From: Branchiostoma belcheri
Taxonomy: Eukaryota; Chordata; Leptocardii; Amphioxiformes; Branchiostomatidae
Length of the DNA stretch: 64,000 nt
Direction: 5' to 3'
Assembly: GCF_001625305.1 (NCBI RefSeq)
Contig: NW_017802736.1
Location: 190,824 to 254,823, forward strand
A program made the position numbers and the translations under genes. Below are positions 10,881 through 21,913 of this stretch, piece by piece. The notes under the pieces are model-generated. The model was given only the letters and a program-made list of their open reading frames with translations. It was not told where the DNA came from and searched no databases. The first letter of the stretch is position 1. The number at the start of each line of letters is the position of its first letter.

Positions 10881-12728
10881 ATTGTGCTTTGGAAAATGCA
10901 AATTTTGGTCATATTCACTACAATGTCTCTAAAAATCAATATCTAATTATAACCTGGCAAGCCACACAACTACGGACTCTCATTGACAGTGAATCAATCA
11001 AAGTCATCAGTATCAGCTACTTAAGCACTGTATAATTGTTGTATCACACTAATAGTCATGTCACATACTAGAGGAGCAATGAAAGAGATACTTGTCTGAC
11101 TGTGCTTATGCCATGTACTTCATTGTAGAAACAGAGATGAAGAAGATGGTGGTGGGGCCCCGTCTCAAAAAAAAGGCGCCCGGATGTGCAGAGAACACCC
11201 ACCTCTAAAGCCAGAAAAAGTCTGCCATTTACATCGCCTGTAAAAAGCCCATCACAAAGGGTATGTACTTCTGTAGGTCACAGACCTATTTTGATTTGGA
11301 CTGTCAGTTGTAGTATTTAATCAAAATCATGTTTAAACTTGATTTTATTGTCATTTAGAATTATTGTTTAATTTGATGAAATATCCTTAGCAAATGCTTT
11401 CATAACCTATGAGGAACTAATGGTATGGTTTTAAAATGTAACTTGCAGGTAGGCTTGTGAAGAAAGCCAAGAATATGCTGTCACCACGTCAAACAAGGTC
11501 AAGAGCCTCCAAAGTTGCGTCACCAAAAGACCTTGTTGTGAAGCGAAGCCAGAGGGTGCCCTGGAGTCAGGCTGAGACCAAAGCCTTGGTGGAGTTTGTG
11601 TCCATGCCGACTGAGGACTGGGACCCAGACCTGTCTGCAGATGACTGGCCCCAGTTGCATGCAGCCAACAAGTTTTGGAAAGATGCAGGGAAGTATGTGC
11701 AGGAAACGTCAGGGATGGCCACCTATAGATCAGGTATTTTGTTTAATTGCTTTGATGTGAAAAATTGCTTGTGAATTGTGAATTTTTCATGAAAATTCCT
11801 GTCTTTGCTTTTTCTTTTGAGTACTTGCATGCTTGATTGTAGATGGTATAATTAACTACTATTTGAACTAAGACCAAGACTAAATACAACAAATTGTTCC
11901 ATGGAATACCAATAGAAATGTATGTTACAACAGGCCCAATATAGAAGTGTTTATATTTTAATACAATGCTCAAGTGTTAACTCTTACCCCTTTGCAGCTT
12001 CATCTGTACGGAACAGGGTGGTTAATTACCTAAGGGTAACTTATCCAAAACTTTCTGGGGGCCGGTCTGCAGCCGAGAAGGCATTTGGTTTAACAATTGA
12101 GTCATACCTTAACATCACTCCACAGCAATGTAGCCCTCTTGTCTCTCCCATACCAGCCATTCCACCTACTTCTACCCCGCTTAACAATGTTGACATGTCG
12201 TGTTCAACTCAGTCACCTGCTGAACCTACTTTTCTCGAAGCACCACCTTCCCTCGACTCTCCTCTGCAACCACCTCAACATCTAACACATAGTGAGGAGA
12301 ACCTTCCTAATATGTCTTCCTTTGACTCTGACTCTCGTGTGACCATTGCACTTAATGCTGTACAGTCTCTCTCTGTAACACACCAGAAGTCTTTCCTTTC
12401 CCAGTTGTTTGATTCCTGGTCCGAAGACACAGCTAACACACTTACAGATCATTTATATAATAAACTTGCTTTATCTAAAACCATCACATCGTACCCAACT
12501 GACTTCGCCTCCATGTCCACGGATGTCATGCTCAGGCTGCAGAACATTGGAAAAACAAATGTAGTTTACAAATTCGCCCAGTGCATTGCTAGAAACAGAC
12601 CAGGGACAGAAGAGCCATTGATGCCCCTGACACGAATGCCCTTCGGTCTGGTACAGTACCAGATTGAGTTTTATACCAGCACAAATACACAGCAGGTATT
12701 TGGAGGTGGTCTCACTCAAATTATCACT

Positions 12729-13150
12729 TAAGCTGTCCCCGTTGGGACAGCATCCATGTCCCGTTGGACGTGAGGGATGTCTGTGTTTACCTTTTACTCC
12801 ACTAGGCTGCATTCATGTCCTGTTGGACATGAGGACTAACAAAAATGTTCTAAATGAAAGGTCCATGTTTTTGTCTCCTCAAGCAGGGTTCGTGCTAACA
12901 GCATGTTGTATATTGTAAATTCATTTACTTTCGCAGTGGTTATATTTTGCGGTAGGAGAAAAAAGGACGTTTTCGTAGTTGCACCTGTAGTACAGTATTA
13001 ATATAATTTGCCGTGTTTAGAATTCGCGATTTAGAGGCCACTGCGAATTCCGCGAAAATAAAACCACAGCGAAAATTTCTGAATTTACAGTACTTAAGCT
13101 GTCCCCGTTGGGACCGCATGCATGTCCCGTTGGACATGAGGGATGTCTTT
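12729..13150 (+). repeat. Direct repeat pair with hairpin potential, split by a MITE
   Basis: A 55-bp sequence starting TTAAGCTGTCCCCGTTGGGA at about 12729-12783 recurs at about 13094-13148. A shorter variant (CATGTCCTGTTGGACATGAGG) sits near 12812. The motif folds as GTCC...GGAC stems. It begins right at the stop codon of gene 1 and lies between genes 1 and 2, so it could be a 3'-end or processing signal, but no function is shown. Confidence 0.65.
12911..13092 (+). mobile_element. MITE, about 182 bp, nested in the transposon
   Basis: The left end TATTGTAAATTCAT and the right end GAATTTACAGTA are imperfect inverted repeats about 40 bp long. They share TTTCGC(A/T)GTGGTT. No coding capacity; a TA-type target is suggested. 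The antisense frame here is not a gene. Confidence 0.7.
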
Positions 13151-13888
13151 AACCCCTTTCGCCTTCAAGGGGAGGCAATTTTTTTCAATTGTTGGACCAA
13201 ATGATGTAGAAAATGATGCAGTCTTGACGGCAGGAGCAGTCACCCAGCCATGACATCATATATGTCCAATTTCTAGTGTCTTAGCAATGATCAATTGGGC
13301 ATGTATGACAAGTTATGGCAGAAGACTGGAGTTTTGCAAGTCTTGCCTCAGCCCAAATGTGGACATGATCTTGCCAAAACATATAATTTAGCTACTGTAA
13401 AGAGGATTTGTAGGATGTTGGGATTCATCGGTCTTTAAATTGAAGAAATTTGCCTTCCCTTTAAGCAGACCCTGCCGGACTACATCCATGTCAGGTTGTG
13501 ATTATCTTTGTTTGTTGTGTGCAGGGTTATGATTTTACTGCATTGCTTGTTAAAACAGATAACCATGCCAGATGATTTCCGAAGATGGCAAGTCATGAGG
13601 GACACTGAGTTTGGTACAAGATTCAACCGACTGTTCAGAGGACCAGGCTGAAGCGGTTGTGCAGCAGGACTATGGAAAGACCCCCTTGAGGTACAGTCAC
13701 CTTCAATTGTAGCCTGGCTTTTGTGAGACATGAGTGTTATATGTGGTACAAAACAAAATTTTCATGTCATTTATTAATAGCCTGCAATGCTTGTAGTTCA
13801 CACTGTCACTATCTCCTCTTCTGATTTGTGAAAGAGGACATTTTAGTTATATATATATATATTCTTGTATCTGTTATATTCTATTTAG

Positions 13889-16800
13889 GCAAAAATGAAT
13901 GTGGCATGCCTGAGCCATAGGTCAGTCACCAGCGAAGTCGCCAACTCGGGTTCTACAGTCTCAACAGACATACAGGTGAGTCTTTTGATACCCTGGTAAC
14001 AATGCTTTTGTAATACAATCAAACTTGTACTGGTAACTATCTTTGTATCAGGGTAACTTAGCCTATGTTGCCACTTTTTGTCAGTCTCTCTTAGACCTGA
14101 TATGTATCTCCTAGACTTCTCACGTTCTCTTGTGTCCACTTGTGTCCAATTGAGTGGCCATTGTTAAGGGATAAAGAGCATCTTGATAACTCTCAATCCT
14201 GTATGCTTCAAAATGATGTAAGATCATATAAGACTGTTAAATATAATAAAATACAATGCTATATAAGCTTGTTTATTGTCCCTCTTTAGGAAGTGGCCTT
14301 GCAAGACCTAAAGAAAGCAAATCCAAATGGAAGAGTCTGGGTTAAAGTTGATGGAACGGACATTAAACCAGCATTACAAGAATCCAAGTTAAGGGAATGG
14401 AATGGGGATATTGATCTCAGGGATGGCAAACTGGCCAGCCTCAGGCAGGAGTACACTGAACGCATCGACCTTGCAAACAACATCGAATCACATCAAGACA
14501 GACAAACACTGGAAGATGACATCACAACGTTAGTAAACCAGCTTCAGTCTGACTGCCAGTTCCTACAACAGTCACTTACATCGGCAGTCAACCTTTACAG
14601 CAAGAAGATCAAGGTGCCCACCACCCCCGAGGAGAAGCTCAAGGAACTAAACTGGGACATAGTGGAAACAAGCAATCTTCTCGACCAGGCTCAACAATTC
14701 TCCACTTCATATAACAACCTAATGACCAGAACACAAGAGGAACAAGCCCAGAATGCTGTCATACATCACCAACTTGTTCAAAAAGAAGAGACAGCCAGCG
14801 GCCACCCATGTTCTAGTCGTCCTGTTGTCAGACGAGCAAAGAAAGACAAAGCCATATGCCCTCCCAGTACAGTACATTCCGTACCATAGTCTCAGGGACC
14901 AGTACGTACGGGACCTGACACGAGCCCTAAAGGAAAAAATGACCAACCTTGGTCTGTTGGCAGTTGGTGAGTTATTTGTCATCCTTCAGCCAGCCTTCTA
15001 CCATTGGCCATATTGTTTGTTGAATATTTTTATGGCAGGCTTTAGTCAGAAGCCTTAGAAAGATGAATGAAAAATTAAAATCATTTACAGTTTTCTTATG
15101 CTTAGCATTAACCATGCAACCTTTTCACTGAAAAAAAAAATTAATAAGTTCACTAAGTAATCATTCCTCTTGTCCTACAGGAACTGTCACTGATGGCGAG
15201 TTTAGTAGCTTGCGCACACAGGGGGACACTCGCCCACTCCATCTTTGGCAATACATCCACGACGCCAAGGAGAGTGTCTCCAGGATGAGCAAAGCAGCAC
15301 TGAAGAAGATGCTTGTTCAGATTGATGGTACGTTGCACACTATGGAATTCAGTGTATTGTTGCTCTTATTCTGAAAAGCTTGCATAACATTGTAAACTCT
15401 TATAGAATTTTTACCCTTAAACTGTCACTAGTATGACTTAGACCCTGACCTCCCAAGGACCACCAAACCTTGTACAATAATAAGAATAATAAGAATAATT
15501 AGAAAACAAATACTATTTATACAGCTATATGATATCTGTGGATTCCAGAGGAAGCTTGAGTGTGGTTACATGGTGCGATAAATGTATCATAACATGGCCT
15601 AGGCTATAGCTTTGTTCCATATAATAACTAAACCACTTCTTGGAAATGTTGGTGACAGGTTGTTTTCTTTTATAACACAGAAGACAACCTAGGCCAGCCT
15701 GTAGTGGAGACTACTGGCTCAATTCCACTGGATGTTGTAGCCAAGCTACACAGGCTGCGAGAAGAGGATGGACTCACATTTGAGGACAGCCTTCACCACA
15801 TCCGGAAGGATCTGGTTCCAGAAGGTCATATGTACAACACGTGGCGACCTCACATCCCTGAGACAGAGCTGGAGATGATGCGGTCAATCGTAGCAACATA
15901 CAAATTCCGGGCACGGCTGACAGAACTGAAAGAGGGAGAATCGAACTTCACAAAATTCATGTATGTGCCATAGATAGACACCATAACACACAAGGAACAC
16001 CATGAACGCGAAGACCACATATTGAAAAGAATCGCAAAACACACGAGAGATGGGGGCCATGATGGTATCAACGTGAGGCGCTTTGATGAAGCCATGAGAA
16101 GTAACACCACAGACCTGACACTTGCGGCCCTTGTAGGACTCAGAAAGCAGTCTGTGAAATATGCTGAAAAACTCCTTTCACATAGCGTAGCCGAGTTCTT
16201 CCGATCAAAGAACTACGAAGCAGAGGCCAAGTATGTAAAGGTCATTGCCGATTGGCATGAAGCTTCAGATGGGCGTGGGCTCAGCCAAGCACAGAAGAGA
16301 AATGCAAATGAAGCAATGAGGAAGTACATCCTCGATGAATGGATGCCCTGGCACAAGGAGGACCCAGACCTGTCCAAGATTGACATAAACAGGTAATCAT
16401 TTTGACGACATACCAGTATCATATTATGGAGTAGGACATTGCTTGCTAATATGGCAGTTATGTGACTAATTATTTCAAAAATGCACTGCATCACATTCTT
16501 TTTAATTTACCATTGAAAAGTAGCATCCCCAGGATGTGGTTTGTGTCATGACTATGGCTACGTACCGGTATGTTGTACCGGTTCAATACCGTAAAAAATG
16601 ATTAGGTACAGGTAAAAAATACCGGATCATGAAGTACCTGTATATACCCGAATAAGTTTACACCAAGTATATGCTTATTTTGTGACGAAAGATTATTAAA
16701 TCCTACCACTGAAATGAAAAATTAGCACTGGAAAAGACGTTAAGACCGTCCTGAAACGTGAAATCAATGCCATCTTCGATTTGTGATCCTCAGTCTCACA

Positions 16801-17235
16801 AGACATCGATGATACTGACAAATTGTCAACACTTTATCAATGTTTCTGTCATTATTGAAAAAGTGCAGCAGAACATGTCAATTTCTCACCTACTCAGGTA
16901 CAGGTCTGGTCCTGTACCTAAACCTCTGTACCGTTACCTGTACCTGTACCTAGTCATGACTAGTTTATTTTTATTCCAGGCGTGTTGAGGGGATCTGTGG
17001 ATTCAGCCGAGAAACCATCATAGGCGTCACCACCAACATTGACTCCCAGGAAATCAGACGGCTACAAAACACCACCATCGGCTTTCCAGAGCACCCCAGA
17101 GCCTCCACCACGGATGATGTTGAGTGCTTTTTCAGCATGTTGAACAACAAAACCAGGGGAGAGTTAGTAACACTCAAGGAGTTCAAGTTCTGGTGGAGAA
17201 AGCTAGTCATGTTAGTACATACAGTTTACAGGTGA
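13889..17235 (+). pseudogene. Transposon gene 2: large putative transposase, five visible exons, damaged
   Basis: Exons: 13889-13975 (first ATG 13895), 14290-14966, 15181-15327, 15681-16392 and 16980 to 17231 or a stop at 17233-17235. Each junction has GT-AG and matching phase. Motifs: WVKVDGTDIKPALQES with EWNGDIDLRDGKL near 14326-14430; LSDEQRKTKPYALPVQYIPY near 14830; GTVTDGEFSSLR and GDTRPLHLWQYIHDAK near 15181-15275; ADWHEASDGRGLS near 16250; and DDVECFFSMLN near 17115. I recall uncharacterised cnidarian and fish proteins with this text. The acidic clusters could hold a DDE/D triad. Damage: a frameshift at about 14725-14752, an in-frame TAG at 15971-15973 with the same frame continuing, and an apparently missing C-terminus. 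Confidence 0.6.
16545..16966 (+). mobile_element. MITE-like inverted-repeat element in transposase intron 4
   Basis: It begins GTCATGACTA and ends TAGTCATGAC. Both ends are rich in GTACAGG / CCTGTAC tracts in opposite orientation. It fills most of the 587-bp intron between 16392 and 16980. Confidence 0.6.
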
Positions 17236-18291
17236 TTGACATTCATTACTCCACTCTACAAACCACAGATACCACATAGCTGTACATGTGGTACATGTAT
17301 TTATTTTCTAATTATTCATGTTGTAAAAGGTTTGTTTACCAGTGCCAGTTTAAGGGTACACATTGATTGCCAAATAATAGAATTTAACAGTATCTAAATG
17401 TAAACTTTCACTTAACTACAGTAAATTCACCATAATTTATATGCTTAACGACTGCTGTTTTCCCTAGTGTCATCGACAAAGGAATTTTAAAGTAACAGCA
17501 GTTTACAGTTTAGATTTACAGCTGGCATTACCAAGGTTTTCATCGACTAGGATTCTTTACATCGAATTTAGACAACATTCAAGTGTTTCAGAATGATCTG
17601 GAAGTGTTTATTGTTTATACGTTAATAAAACGTTCATAACATAATAAATCTGGAATATGATGCAACTTCAAAAAATACGTAGTAAAGCTGATTCTGTGCA
17701 ACATATAATGGTTAATGATAAAGTGCAGCCACAGAAGCACAGTAAAGAAACAATGTATATGTATGTATGTATGATACTGATATTATTTTGACACAAGTTC
17801 AGTTCTGCATCATTGGCTGTTTACAAAGTACAGTAAAAGTATAAACTATTAAGACCAGTTGGTGACACAATGTATATATGTATGTATGGTACTGATACTG
17901 TATTATTTTGACAAGTTCAGTTCTGCATCATTGGCTGTTTACAAAGTACAGTAAAAGTATGAACTATTAAGACTAGTTTTCGATACAATTTCCATAGTGC
18001 AATGCATCAATGGCTGCTTACATACAGGACAGGACTTGCTTCTTTAGTAGCTACACTTAATTTGCACTGTACACAAACTGTAGACTGTACATAATATTTA
18101 CAAGTACTCATTTATCTGTAGCTATTGATTGATTCTCATTGATGGTTTTATCTATTTGTATCATGTGAATGTAGCAGAGTTTCCCCATAGTCCTTGTTAT
18201 ATGTAAGCAAAACAAGCATGAAGAAAAAGACTTTAAATGAGACAAGAAGTGGTAAGTTACGGTATCGATAATAAAACAGTATGGCACGTGC
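17236..18291 (+). other. Non-coding stretch between transposon genes 2 and 3
   Basis: AT-rich. A 118-bp unit is tandemly duplicated at 17751-17868 and 17869-17986 (shared core GTTCAGTTCTGCATCATTGG). No open frame of substance. The expected C-terminal exon of the transposase is not found here. Confidence 0.7.
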
Positions 18292-18936
18292 TTACAAATG
18301 GGAAAGGTCGCTGTTGTATTGATTGTTTTTGTCATCCCCAGGCCACTTTCCTTTCTTCACAACCACAATTGACATGCCAAATCCATTTTTCACAGGATGA
18401 AACTCAAACTTTGGTGCCGACACAAACTTAACTGATACGATTGTAGAGTCCCTGATTGCCTTTGTGACCTTTGGGATTTTCTCCACTGGAACATAACCAG
18501 CAATCATCCAAAAACCATTGACTTCCACATCTATCTTGATGGCATTTTTGTCCACAGGGTTGTCAACTTCAAATGCCAACCTGACAGGAACAGTTCTCTT
18601 GTGAGTCAACATCTCCTCTCTCACAAGTTCAAGGGCATCTTGGTACCTCTGCTCCAGGGTGCAGCCTCTTAACTTTATAACGTGGGCATCCAACTCTTCA
18701 TCACTGTCACTGTCCACTACGGGTGCTTGTTGGGGTGGTGATGAAGGTGTTGGGGGGATGATGAGACAGCAGTGAGGGCACTCTCCATCATCCAACTCTG
18801 GCATGAGCAAGGTGGAAGAATTACTGGCGTTGGACGATCGGCTAGTGGGGACACTTGAGGGGATGTTCGTGATTTCTTCCCACTCCCAGATGCAGGTTGC
18901 ACGGCCCTCCCCTTCATCAGGGTCATCATAAAACCA
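18292..18936 (-). CDS. Transposon gene 3: HIRAN-like domain protein, antisense to genes 1-2
   Basis: The exon follows an acceptor CAATGCAG and runs to a stop at 18292-18294. Its N-terminal part is acidic and Ser-rich with a CPHCC motif and DSDSDEELD. The C-terminal 110 residues read like a HIRAN fold (VPVRLAFEVDNPVDKNAIKI, then FWMIAGYVPVEKIPKV, then IVVVKKGKW). HIRAN domains in HLTF/RAD5 relatives bind DNA ends or stalled forks, so a role in transposon end handling is conceivable but unproven. An upstream exon probably ends at 19877 (donor GTGGGT), in phase 0 with the open frame there. I could not find a convincing start codon inside the element, so the 5' end is unresolved. Confidence 0.55.
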   Translation of the reverse strand, partial: WFYDDPDEGEGRATCIWEWEEITNIPSSVPTSRSSNASNSSTLLMPELDDGECPHCCLIIPPTPSSPPQQAPVVDSDSDEELDAHVIKLRGCTLEQRYQDALELVREEMLTHKRTVPVRLAFEVDNPVDKNAIKIDVEVNGFWMIAGYVPVEKIPKVTKAIRDSTIVSVKFVSAPKFEFHPVKNGFGMSIVVVKKGKWPGDDKNNQYNSDLSHL

Positions 18937-20202
18937 CTGCATTGGAAGATGGATACTGTCAGTGTCAACATTAATCAAGTACTGCACAATTGTGTCTGAT
19001 GTACAACTGTCTACCCTTCATGTGTAGGATTGGGCTGTTACAAAAAAATACATGTAGAAGGGGTGGCAGAGGTCAAAAATCAACTTTGGATCCTACTCTA
19101 GTTCCTAGCCAGATTTTTCCCTAGTTCCAATCCAAATTTGCTCAAACCCTCCCTAGTTCCAATCCAAATTTGCTCAAACCTCCCTAGTCCCAATCAAAAA
19201 TTGCTCAAACACTCCCTAGTTCCAATCAAAAATTGCTCAAGCACTCCCTAGTTCTATTCCAAATTTTCAAACACTCCCTAGTTCCTATCCAGACGTTACA
19301 AACTCGACCCCCCCCCTCCACAGTTTTTGAACAGCCCGGTGTATAAAAATAACCAGCATAACTATACATTTTACATCTTCTGCATCATGTTAAATTGCAG
19401 TCTTATATCGCTCTGTATAGCGTGAACTAAGAGACAATCCTCTTACAAATCTGACAAGACGTTTGCCGAAAAGTCTAGAAAATCTGTTTAGCTTGGTAGC
19501 TGCTGACACGAGGACGCCATCCACGTACGTAAAGACACTTTGTTTTGCTATCATTATGCTTGCGTTAATCTCATTAAAATTCCGTTTTTCAAGTCAAGTT
19601 GGCTAAACTTTTTAGAGATCCAAAACATCGCCTTGTTAACGACAGAATCTTGAGCCAAATAGTCTGCTTTAGCTTCAATAACTGTACGTACAACAGACTA
19701 CTATCACGACGGTTTGCTCCTACTTACGTGCCCCCCTCCCACACACTCGGCGGCTCGCACTAAATAATTATGTGTCTCGGTTGCAAATGTAAAGAACGAG
19801 TACTGTATGTACAAAAGTTATACTCACAAACATTCCCAATGCTGTAGAATTTAGTAAAATGTTTGCAGAAACCCACCTTGACCACACAACTGCTGGTCAC
19901 ACGGATCAGCTTCGGTGCAGTAAATGTTTGGTGACCACTCTGCCAGCGTCCCCTGTTCGCTATCAAACACAATCTCCGCTCCCGTGCTGTCGTCACAAAA
20001 GAAACGTGGCAAGGACGGACCTTGACTGAAACAATGTTGAAATCCTCCCATATGTACCTCAAGTTTTCCGGTGCAACGCAGTGCAAGTAGACTAGATTGC
20101 ACGAGGAAAAGTCAGGAGCTACAGCATCTCGGTCTACCTCCAATGCCGCCCAAGTTTGAACTGAGCCGGTCACGTGGTTGAAAAAAACGATAATATGGTT
20201 GT
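18937..20202 (+). other. Upstream part of transposon gene 3, with a 30-bp degenerate tandem array
   Basis: Near 19095-19300 about six to seven copies of a roughly 30-bp unit (CCTAGTTCCAATCCAAATTT) occur. The stretch 19877-20160 is open in two minus-strand frames and may hold the 5' exon of the HIRAN gene. The frame that fits the splice phase runs through the right TIR into the host exon, so it is not called as a CDS. Confidence 0.55.
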
Positions 20203-20241
20203 CGCGCAATGCATTTCGGGTAACGATTCTCGACTGCTGTT
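20203..20241 (-). repeat. Right terminal inverted repeat
   Basis: Inverted copy of 9993-10031. Similarity stops inward of the 39 bp, so the TIR is short relative to the 10-kb element. Confidence 0.95.
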
Positions 20242-20250
20242 CCTGCAACC
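20242..20250 (+). repeat. Right target-site duplication (CCTGCAACC)
   Basis: Perfect copy of 9984-9992. On the minus strand it is the last eight bases of the death-domain-3 exon plus one intron base. The GT donor is lost on this side and survives only next to the left copy (GTAAAC at 9985-9980). Confidence 0.95.
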
Positions 20251-20473
20251 TGGTGTATCCCAGCATCCCTCAGGGCCTGCACCAGCTGGTCCAGAGTAAC
20301 GTCACCAGCGTTCCTTTCCATCCAATCACAGATCAGCTGGCGCGGACGGAGGGCGGGGGGCTGGCTAGCTGTCAGGTTCCGGATGAAGTCAGTGGTGAAG
20401 CCGAGAGATAAAGCCAGCCGCTCCCACATGGAACCCAGTTGGTCAGCAACAGCGGCTAGCTGTCTGTCCAGTT
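20243..20473 (-). CDS. Exon: death domain 3
   Basis: A 231-nt phase 1-1 exon after CCACAG. It encodes a six-helix death-fold pattern: WERLALSLGFTTDFI, ICDWMERNAGDVTLDQ and LVQALRDAGIH. Death domains form homotypic oligomers in apoptotic and NF-kB signalling. Its donor has been destroyed by the transposon: the exon's last G is followed by one TSD base and then the TIR. Read-through into the element meets a stop after about 33 codons. Confidence 0.85.
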
Positions 20474-20625
20474 CTGTGGAATGTTTAAGACAGGTATCTT
20501 CTATGAAGAGCTTATGATATATCTAGCCCAATCTACATCACAATTTTTTCTATCAGATACTTATTATACTGATTTACAGAGGAAAGATGAATTAGACAAT
20601 GTTAAAACATAATAAAACATTGCAC

Positions 20626-21103
20626 CTGTTTCTTCTCTCTTGGGAAATGGACCCGCCAGTTCACCCTTTATCTCTGGAGGGAGAAAAAGAAAGCGGAAAA
20701 GTTATTATTATTATCATTATTATAAAAATTATGATCTATACACAGTACGTCAGACATTAACGTACAAACATACATGTTACCCTATGCTGTTGCCAAAACC
20801 CCTGCATAGGTTAGGCCATTATCAGATCTGCCTTCAAAACTCTGATGAGCTGATGATACAGTGTTTTACCTGATTTCACATTTCCCATCATGCAGCACGA
20901 CGGCATCTGTTCAGCTGGCTCCTGCTTCACCTGGATGACGTCATCACCACCTGACACCTGTAGCCCACCTGGCCCATCACCATGGTAACCAGGAGGCGTG
21001 TCATCACCATGGTTACCGCTGCCTGGTGCAGGAGGACCCTGTCCTGTATGTTCCCCAGATGGACCAGGATGTGGGGGGCCTCGGTCTGCTGTGCCACTTG
21101 GGT
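20626..21103 (-). CDS. Two linker exons: Gly/Pro-rich exon and short exon before death domain 3
   Basis: Exon 20870-21103 (234 nt) encodes a Gly/Pro/His-rich stretch ending in DVIQVKQEPAEQMPSCC; VKQE fits the SUMO consensus psi-K-x-E. Exon 20626-20673 (48 nt) encodes EIKGELAGPFPKREET, another psi-K-x-E. Both are phase 1-1 and lie between GT-AG sites. No folded domain is seen. Confidence 0.65.
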
Positions 21104-21319
21104 CTGGGGAGGAGTAAGGCAAAAATGTGTTTCTGGCAAATCATATGAAGCAAATGTGAAAAAAAATTGCAGGGTCAACCTCAATAGATGTCCCAAACAA
21201 TTAAACAATCATTGCACAATGTGAAATGGTACATGTATTTCCTTTCAGATTTGACAGTAACTCCTATATTTTTCTTTAATTTTTTACCAAAGTGATAGTC
21301 CAGAAATGTGATAATTTAC

Positions 21320-21913
21320 CCTGGTCTGAGAAGTCCCCCTCCTCTGTAGCAGAGTGCAGGACTCGGACATGTACGTACAAGTCTGCTCCTCCCTCTGCTG
21401 CCCTCATGTCGTCTGTGATCAGTTCTCGGGTCAGGGTGTCGGACAGGCTCCCGTCACTGTAGCCGCGCCAAAACGTGTCGAAACAGCCGACATCAGCGAA
21501 GTCAAGATAGCAAAGTACACATCCACGTTCTGCTTTTCTGAGCGCAGATTGAAACCGACCAAAGCATTCTGCCATTTTGTGAAATAATTCTCTATCTCCT
21601 GGATCAAGTACTTCGTCTGTGAAAATAATCTGAGCCATTTCTGCAATTTTGTCGGAAACCCTGACTTTTATCCTCAACTTGACCCAAGACTGTAATTTTA
21701 AAATAGGCTTCTTGTCTATGACATCCTCATCTGGCACTGCTGATGCAACATTTTCAAATGATTTCACACATTTCGCAAACTCATCATAATTCTCAACAGT
21801 TTTCTTATCAAACATCCTTTCAGCAGTCTTAACAACAAAGTGATAAATAGTGCCTTTATCATCATCTGAACCATTTGGAACAGACATGTCTGGATCATTA
21901 CTGTCAGCTTCTC
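21320..21913 (-). CDS. Exon: unassigned about 198-residue domain of the death-domain gene
   Basis: A 594-nt phase 1-1 exon starting GEADSNDPDMSV. The first half is helical (IYHFVVKTAERMFDKK). The second half (GCVLCYLDFADVGCFDTFWR, YSDGSLSDTLTRELITDDM, LYVHVRVLHSA) looks alpha/beta. It resembles a module I recall next to death domains in invertebrate adaptor/NLR proteins, something like a TRADD N-terminal fold, but I cannot confirm that. This is the longest exon before the LRR exon. Confidence 0.6.

Larger units (their letters stand above)
10116..12731 (+). pseudogene. Transposon gene 1: SANT/MADF-like DNA-binding protein, four exons
   Basis: Exons: 10116-10129 (ATGGACACCAAGAG, donor GTATGT), 11129-11260, about 11449-11733, and 11998-12731 (stop TAA). 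The N-terminus is a basic Ser/Pro-rich tail. A helical SANT/trihelix-like module follows (VPWSQAETKALVEFV, then FWKDAGKYVQ, then ASSVRNRVVNYLR), split by an intron in matched phase 1. The C-terminal half is Ser/Thr/Pro-rich and ends near LTRMPFGLVQYQIEFY. It probably binds the element's ends or tethers the transposase, but no function is shown. An A8 run in exon 2 (about 11167-11174) shifts the frame by one base relative to the open basic region after it. The exon 2-3 junction is not phase-consistent as read, so this copy may be broken. Confidence 0.6.
9993..20241 (+). mobile_element. 10.25-kb DNA transposon with 39-bp TIRs, three genes and a 9-bp TSD
   Basis: The ends are inverted copies (38 of 39 bases match) starting AACAGCAGTCGAGAATCG. 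They are flanked by a perfect 9-bp duplication, so both boundaries are exact. Inside are a plus-strand SANT-like gene (10116-12731), a plus-strand transposase-like gene (13889-17235) and a minus-strand HIRAN-like gene (exon 18292-18936), plus nested MITE-like repeats. A 9-bp duplication is typical of Mutator-like elements, but the transposase shows no MULE motifs I can recognise, so superfamily is left open. Near-perfect ends suggest young insertion. The coding breaks suggest it was mobilised in trans or decayed quickly, or that they are assembly errors. Confidence 0.9.

Noticed and set aside
13530..13660. Possible extra exon of the transposase (MPDDFRRWQVMRDTEFGTRF)
   Set aside because: It stops soon after, and no phase-consistent splice to 13889 was found.
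9993..20241. ProtoRAG-type or P-element identity for the 10-kb transposon
   Set aside because: The ends do not start with a CAC heptamer, and no RAG1/RAG2 core text is seen. The TSD is 9 rather than 5 or 8 bp, and there is no THAP finger.
19760..20266. Minus-strand open frame that crosses the right TIR into the death-domain exon
   Set aside because: In the host part it is out of frame with the death domain, and its ATG lies in host DNA. Only the inner part may belong to the HIRAN gene, so it is not called as a fusion.
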